Shown here one piece after another: positions 59,412 to 64,000 of a stretch of DNA of 64,000 nt. The notes under the pieces are model-generated. The model worked only from the letters and a program-made list of their open reading frames with translations. It did not search any database and was not told where the DNA came from. The first letter of the stretch is position 1. Every line of letters starts with the position of its first letter. Origin of the DNA: Grammothele lineata (lineage: Eukaryota > Basidiomycota > Agaricomycetes > Polyporales > Polyporaceae). The stretch is from contig NDFF03000024.1 in assembly GCA_002150815.3 (NCBI GenBank), forward strand, positions 310,001 to 374,000, given 5' to 3'. The translations under genes and the position numbers were made by a program.

Positions 59412-60915
59412 CTATCCCGCGAGGGTGGCCGCGCGCTGCTTGAGCCCCTCGCGCACGAGTAGGCGCGCCGCGACGTCCAAACCGGCCTCCGCGAGGCTGC
59501 TCTCCAGCCGGTCCATGACCGCGTCCGAGAGCCTCCCGAGCGCCTTAATACGCGCCTCGTCGATGATCCCGACTTGCTTAAGTACCTCCGCCAGATCGGC
59601 GGAGAGCCCGACTTCCTTGAGGAACTCGTCTACGACGTCCGCAGCTGGTATAACAGGCGTTTTCTTCTTCTTAGACTTGGCCGACGCTGTCGAAGCGCCA
59701 CCCGCGGTGGCCTTTTCCAGCCTCTTGCGACCGCGCTTGGCAGCGATCGGCACTACGGAGGGCTGCCGCTGACGCTGCGAGCTCGAGCCGGCAACCACCG
59801 CTGATGCGGAAGTGGCCGGTTTTGACTTCGTTGTTGTCGTTTTCTTCTTCTTGTCCTCCGTGCGCCGTGCTTTGGCAGACACTGCCAAGCAGTGGCGATA
59901 CCTCTGAAGATGGCGTGCAAAGTTGTACACGGATTGGTCGGGCCCAGCCAGGACTATCTACGAAGAAACATTAAGTGCGCTAGATTATACAGAGAGGCAT
60001 AACCTATAGGCGTACTTTAGCGTTATTACAAACCATGCACTTGATGCCCCACTGCGGATCACCGTTCTCAACTGAGTAGTAGATCTTCGTTTGAGTCCCG
60101 GCATATTTCTTCTTCAAGGCTGAAACGGCTTGTTTCAACCATCGTGGTGTCTGGCGGAAAACCGTTAGTCCGTCTAAAAACGGTGTTTCAGCACACATAC
60201 AGGCAATGGCGGATCCTCTCCATGCTGGCGATCTCCCGCCGCGATGAAGGTATTAAGTTTTGTTCGCAGAGACTGCGTGGATGCTGGTCGGTCCTCTGCC
60301 ACATCTGTGTCGCCAAGGCTGATGACACTTGATGGTGTGCTCGATTGTTCGCGGATATTCATATCGTTGTGCTGCCCCTGGGGCCGTTTCTTGGCGGGTA
60401 ACTCAACCGAATCAAGTAATTGGCGACGCGGTCGAGCCTTCGAGCGAGACATAGAATTATCGTTAGAATCTACGTCTGAAGCGTCTTCCTCATCCGAGGA
60501 GACGGAGATGATGTCCGACGATTCACGGTCTGAGAGAAGCAGTGAGCCATGTCTATGACCTCCTCGAAGTGCGGCTTCAGGGGAAATTGAGGTACGGACG
60601 ACTGAGCTCTACAAGTGAGCGCGTAGCGTGCTTAAAGACGAATGATAGAGACGTACACTGCGCCTTCACGCCCTTGAGACGAGCAGACTGCCTGGGCCGC
60701 TTCTTGGCACCCTCACCTTGCACTGCCGACTCTCTCTCCGCAGAGGCTGACCGTTCATGGCGTTTTCGGCTCGTAGCCGAGGTGTACGTTTTTATTGCAG
60801 GGCGGGCTGAAGGATCATCTTGTAGAGCAATCGCCGGAGCGCGACCAACACTCGAACTCTGAGCCATTTCACTTCCCAAATCAGCTGCACCCATCCCATT
60901 GCTCGACGCGTCCAT
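59412..60915 (-). CDS. zinc-finger/helical-bundle protein, 446 aa, paralog B
   Basis: Four exons: 60915-60657, 60601-60201, 60150-60016, 59957-59412. The open frame extends further 5' without ATG, so I start at ATG 60915. It parallels paralog A: a basic motif KKRPRQSARL, SIM-like IISVSSDEE (117-125), then WGIKCMVC and the zinc-finger C-x2-C-x19-H-x5-H (Cys258, Cys261, His281, His287), split by an intron at the equivalent codon. Next comes a Lys/Thr-rich linker (KKKKTTTTKSK), then a C-terminal helical bundle (about 371-442, beginning VVDEFLKEVGLS, with ARIKALGRLSDAV). Conservation of ligand spacing and intron position across the two copies supports both models. Role unknown; a nuclear DNA- or SUMO-binding function is plausible (inference). 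Confidence 0.75.
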
Positions 60916-61737
60916 CTGGTGAAGATGAAGATCCGGCGGTGGCCCCGGGCCCTGTGTGGAGTCGTTTAGGACGCGAGGCTCTGCGCGACTCGAATTTGAC
61001 ACCCTGCTAGTAGAGAAAGTTTGAATAGAGTGAACGTACTATGGAGTATGATACTAACTGGCGCGCGGGCGACCTATTCTCAGCCGGAAGGTATATTACG
61101 CCTCCTTGAAGAGAGGAACGCTCACATGCTCCGAGCGAGTGTCGAAGCGGCGGAAAACAAGTACAGGTGGGAATAAGCGCTCAACTCAACCAGGGAAGTG
61201 TCGTCTTGGGGTTAGGGGCTAGCGTTTTTGATGACATCATTCTTCGTGGCACCACCTGCTTGTGCTTGACCGTCACCCGCAAACTCGGTATTGGTGGACT
61301 GCTCAACCGAACAGTATCACTAAATAGTACGCACAGTCTAGTAAGTCACCATTATTTCTCATACGAAATACTTAGTTAAAGTTTGCTAGCTTCCAGTTCC
61401 TTGACACCTCAGCAGGCTGGACTAGCACTTACTAGGGTCTCCTCACGACTCGGACGTGGCAAGCCCGAATGTGCTCCGAGTCCAGCGAATGCGCCGTGGA
61501 TCTATTCTCTAGTAGCTGCTCCACATGTCATCCTAGTGGCGCACGATAAGTTGTTTCGCGACGGTTGATTGTGGCCCATTCGCATTGTACCACATAATGT
61601 CGGTCAAAGCGCGGTTGGCCGGTCCTATTTTATAGAGCACCGCGCCCGCTACCTCGCCCCTCTACCTTCTCTCACCTCGAACGACCTCTGTCGCAATTTC
61701 TTGAGCCTCAAGGTATCGGGTCTCGTCTAACGTCGTA
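60916..61737. other. divergent intergenic/promoter region
   Basis: 822 nt between paralog B (minus) and the small protein gene (plus). TATA box near 61631; no other feature. Confidence 0.4.
61631..61636 (+). promoter_or_regulatory. TATA-like element
   Basis: TATAGA about 100 nt before ATG 61738, with a CT-rich leader (CCTCTACCTTCTCTC) following. Confidence 0.45.
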
Positions 61738-62527
61738 ATGCCTCCCCAGCGTAAGGTGCGTTATCTTCTTCGCCATCGCGCCACTTATCTCCTGAACCAC
61801 TACTCCCATACTGTAGAACGGCCGCCGTATCCCTTCCGGCTCGTTCTACGACCGCCGCGGAGCGATTCTCGACCAGCCGCCGTCTCCTCGCGGGGGCTCG
61901 GCCACTCTCGACGGCGACGACGCCATGTCTGACGGTGAGAACGCTTCGGACGACGGGTACACGCTCACCGGCTACGGCGAGCTCGCCGGCGAGGACAACC
62001 AGTTCACGCTCCCGCCCTCACCGACGCAGACCATCAAGTATCGCTACCGCGCGTACCGGCCGAAGGCGAAGCTCGCGCGCCTGGGGAGCAAGTCTCGCGC
62101 GCAGGCGGGGCACAAGACGACGAGCAGCGCGTACCACCAGCACAACTCGGTACGTCTTCTTCCGCCCTCCATTACCGTCTGCGACATCCGAGCGCTGACC
62201 ACTTCCCCCGCCTAGGAGCTCGCGCAGCTGCTCGGCCTCTCGCCCTACTCGCGCGGCTCCCCGAAGCGCGACTTCCAGGCCCTCATGCACAAGTACCGCG
62301 AGTCCGCGAACGGGTGGCGCGACGGCGGCGCCGACGCCGCCTATCTGTCCTCCAGCCCCAGCCCCTCGCCCCTTCGCCGGACGGGGAGCGCCACTTCGTC
62401 CGCACTGCAGCGTTCCGGTTCGGGCGTGTTCGCCTCTGGAACTGCGGGCCCGTCGAGCCCGAGCCCGGCGCCGATTCGTCGCCAGGGATCTTCGGCGCGT
62501 GTTGGGGTGGTACCTCCCAGGGCTTGA
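61738..62527 (+). CDS. uncharacterised basic protein, 220 aa
   Basis: Exons 61738-61755, 61817-62149 and 62216-62527. The 18-nt first exon (MPPQRK) splices in frame to NGRRIPSGSFYDRRG. The N-terminal half is acidic and Gly-rich, then comes a basic patch (KYRYRAYRPKAKLARLGSKS). A short helical block (starting ELAQLLGLSPYSRGSPKRDF and ending MHKYRESANGWRDGG) is the only compact-looking part. The C-terminus is a Ser/Pro tail. No family recognised. Confidence 0.7.
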
Positions 62528-63181
62528 GCTTGGATCATGGTGCGTATGAGACTTGCAAGAGGTGAAATGCCGAGAGTTACGACGAATTTTCATTTGCTTG
62601 AGCCGCTCTTTACTCCGTTATGCCCTTCGGGGCGCGTCGCCTCGACGCTGTAACGTTCCTTGTTCCATCTTGCGCGCTGGTACGCTCGCCGTTATCGTAG
62701 TGTATCTTGTACTAGTCGCCGGGCCCGGAATTGTATTTATTGTATAGACAGCAAGGGATCGTCCTGATGAGAACGCTCAGTTTTATGCGCTCCGTTGGCG
62801 CGTTCCACAGCGGAACCACTACCTAGCTAACTTCTCGTCAGCATTTGACACAAGCATAAAATTACACACTCACCATAACGCACCACGACTCGCGGCGCCC
62901 GCCGCATCCCACCGCACCTCTTCTCACATCCACCACCTCTGTCCCAGTTACGTACGGGGAGATCGTGCGCGCGCGCATGTACGACGCATAGGCTTGAGCA
63001 GGGAACACAATTCCAGAGGTACAGCGTCGGAGAGCATTCCGCCCGAAAATGCTGAAATTGTAACGGATCTGTACAATCCACTGGTACAATACACGACGGA
63101 ACGACCAGCTAGACATCCAGTCAGTTTCAATCAACACACACTTAGATACGCACACCCACTCACCACAGCGCACACACCCAC
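62528..63181. other. convergent intergenic region
   Basis: 654 nt between the convergent small gene and COG8; nothing seen. Confidence 0.4.
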
Positions 63182-64000
63182 TCACTTCCCCACATTCCCC
63201 AACCACTCCTCCCACTCACCCAACACGCCCGCCAAATCCTCCCCCGCCTCCTCCACCTTCTCCCCATACACACCCTCCACCAGGGCCCTCCTAACAAACG
63301 GCACAAACACCCGCACATACGCCGCCCCCGCGGCCCTCACGGCCTCCTCCTCCCGCTTCGCCTCCGCCGCCGCCGTCCCGCCGCCGTCCTCCGCCCCCGC
63401 GCGTTCTTCGCTCGCAGAGCGCGCGAGGACGAGGAGCATGATCGCCCCATGTGCGAGGGCGCGCTCGAGGGACGCGCGTAGGGTGGGGAGGAGCGACACG
63501 GGCGCGAGGAGCCGCAGGCCGTTGAGGGCGGTGAGGAGCGCGTTGGTATAGCGCGCGAGGGGCGGGAAGGATACGAGTAGCGCGGGGGGCACTGTTGGCG
63601 GTGCGGACGCTACAGCGGCAACCTGGGCGTCGGTTGGGGGTGTGGGTGTAGCGGAGGGGGCGAGCAGGAGCTGGGAGGGCTTTCGGCGCGTGGGTTGCGA
63701 GCGCGACTTGGGGGGTTTGGAGCTGGGGGAGGGGTCGTCCGGGTCGATGGCGGAGCACCACGAAGAGGTGGCTTCCTCGAACTCGTTCGTGACGCCCTTC
63801 TCCACGGCGGCGGTGAAGAGCGGGGCGAGTGCCCCGCGGAAGTCCATCCCGATGCGGGCAAAGGAGGTCGCGCAGTATGTGAGTTGGGTAAGGAGGGACG
63901 TGAGGAGGGAGGGATCCGCGACGAGGGGGAGAGTTTCGCGTAGAATGTCGAGTAGTCGGCGCATTTGCAGCGTGGTAAATGTCGTGAGCAGGACGTGCAG
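63182..64000 (-). CDS. COG8: conserved oligomeric Golgi complex subunit 8-like, 3' part
   Basis: The C-terminal 272 residues of a frame that is open to the window edge at 64000; the 5' part is outside. The segment LLTSLLTQLTYCATSFARIG followed by a hydrophobic helix, then an acidic, Ser/Pro/Arg linker, then FPPLARYTNALLTALNGLR and a C-terminal helix, matches the order in COG8 (Dor1-like) C-termini. COG tethers retrograde vesicles at the Golgi and supports glycosylation-enzyme recycling. The family call rests on the motif pattern and is moderately secure. Confidence 0.7.
   Translation of the reverse strand: MHVLLTTFTTLQMRRLLDILRETLPLVADPSLLTSLLTQLTYCATSFARIGMDFRGALAPLFTAAVEKGVTNEFEEATSSWCSAIDPDDPSPSSKPPKSRSQPTRRKPSQLLLAPSATPTPPTDAQVAAVASAPPTVPPALLVSFPPLARYTNALLTALNGLRLLAPVSLLPTLRASLERALAHGAIMLLVLARSASEERAGAEDGGGTAAAEAKREEEAVRAAGAAYVRVFVPFVRRALVEGVYGEKVEEAGEDLAGVLGEWEEWLGNVGK

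Overview
The window is nuclear DNA of a filamentous basidiomycete, most likely an Agaricomycete. The evidence is GC-rich sequence, genes broken by many 50-100 nt GT-AG introns with CTRAY-like branch points, pyrimidine-rich leaders, and a gene set typical of mushroom-forming fungi: a HET-domain protein, a very large G-alpha subunit, F-box/LRR genes, paired P450s and a c. 10 kb gene-poor stretch. I rebuilt exon structures by hand. Every multi-exon model given is phase-consistent from ATG to stop except the F-box-like gene at 33936-35339, which carries an apparent frameshift.

Layout. 1-10 kb: an unknown membrane-anchored protein (minus), divergent from a two-TM disordered protein with a PDWAVAP repeat; a 14-exon MFS transporter; a HET-domain protein. 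10-16 kb: a convergent spacer, then a 10-exon G-alpha gene (minus) whose catalytic switch-II Gln is Ala. 15.7-25.5 kb: no convincing gene, with simple repeats and hairpins. 25.5-38 kb (all plus): a secreted Cys-rich protein made of two identical six-Cys modules, a mucin-like single-pass protein, exocyst subunit EXO84, and two F-box/LRR-like genes. 38-54.8 kb (nearly all minus): UDP-glucose 4-epimerase, THO subunit 1 (THOC1/Hpr1), a small coiled-coil protein, two tandem P450s with the same 11-exon structure, a mitochondrial RidA/Mmf1-type deaminase, an intron-containing tRNA-Asp and a polytopic membrane protein. 55-61 kb: two paralogous minus-strand genes for a zinc-finger/helical-bundle family I do not recognise, flanking an unrelated plus-strand coiled-coil protein. 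61.7-64 kb: a small unknown protein and the 3' part of a COG8-like gene that runs off the window.

Housekeeping genes (EXO84 and COG8 in tethering, THOC1 in mRNA export, GAL10, RidA) are interspersed with lineage-specific genes (HET, large G-alpha, F-box pair, P450 pair, Cys-rich secreted protein, zinc-finger pair). I see no secondary-metabolite backbone gene beside the P450s. The most novel items are the zinc-finger/SAM-like paralog pair, the Gln-less G-alpha and the duplicated six-Cys secreted protein with dibasic linker sites.
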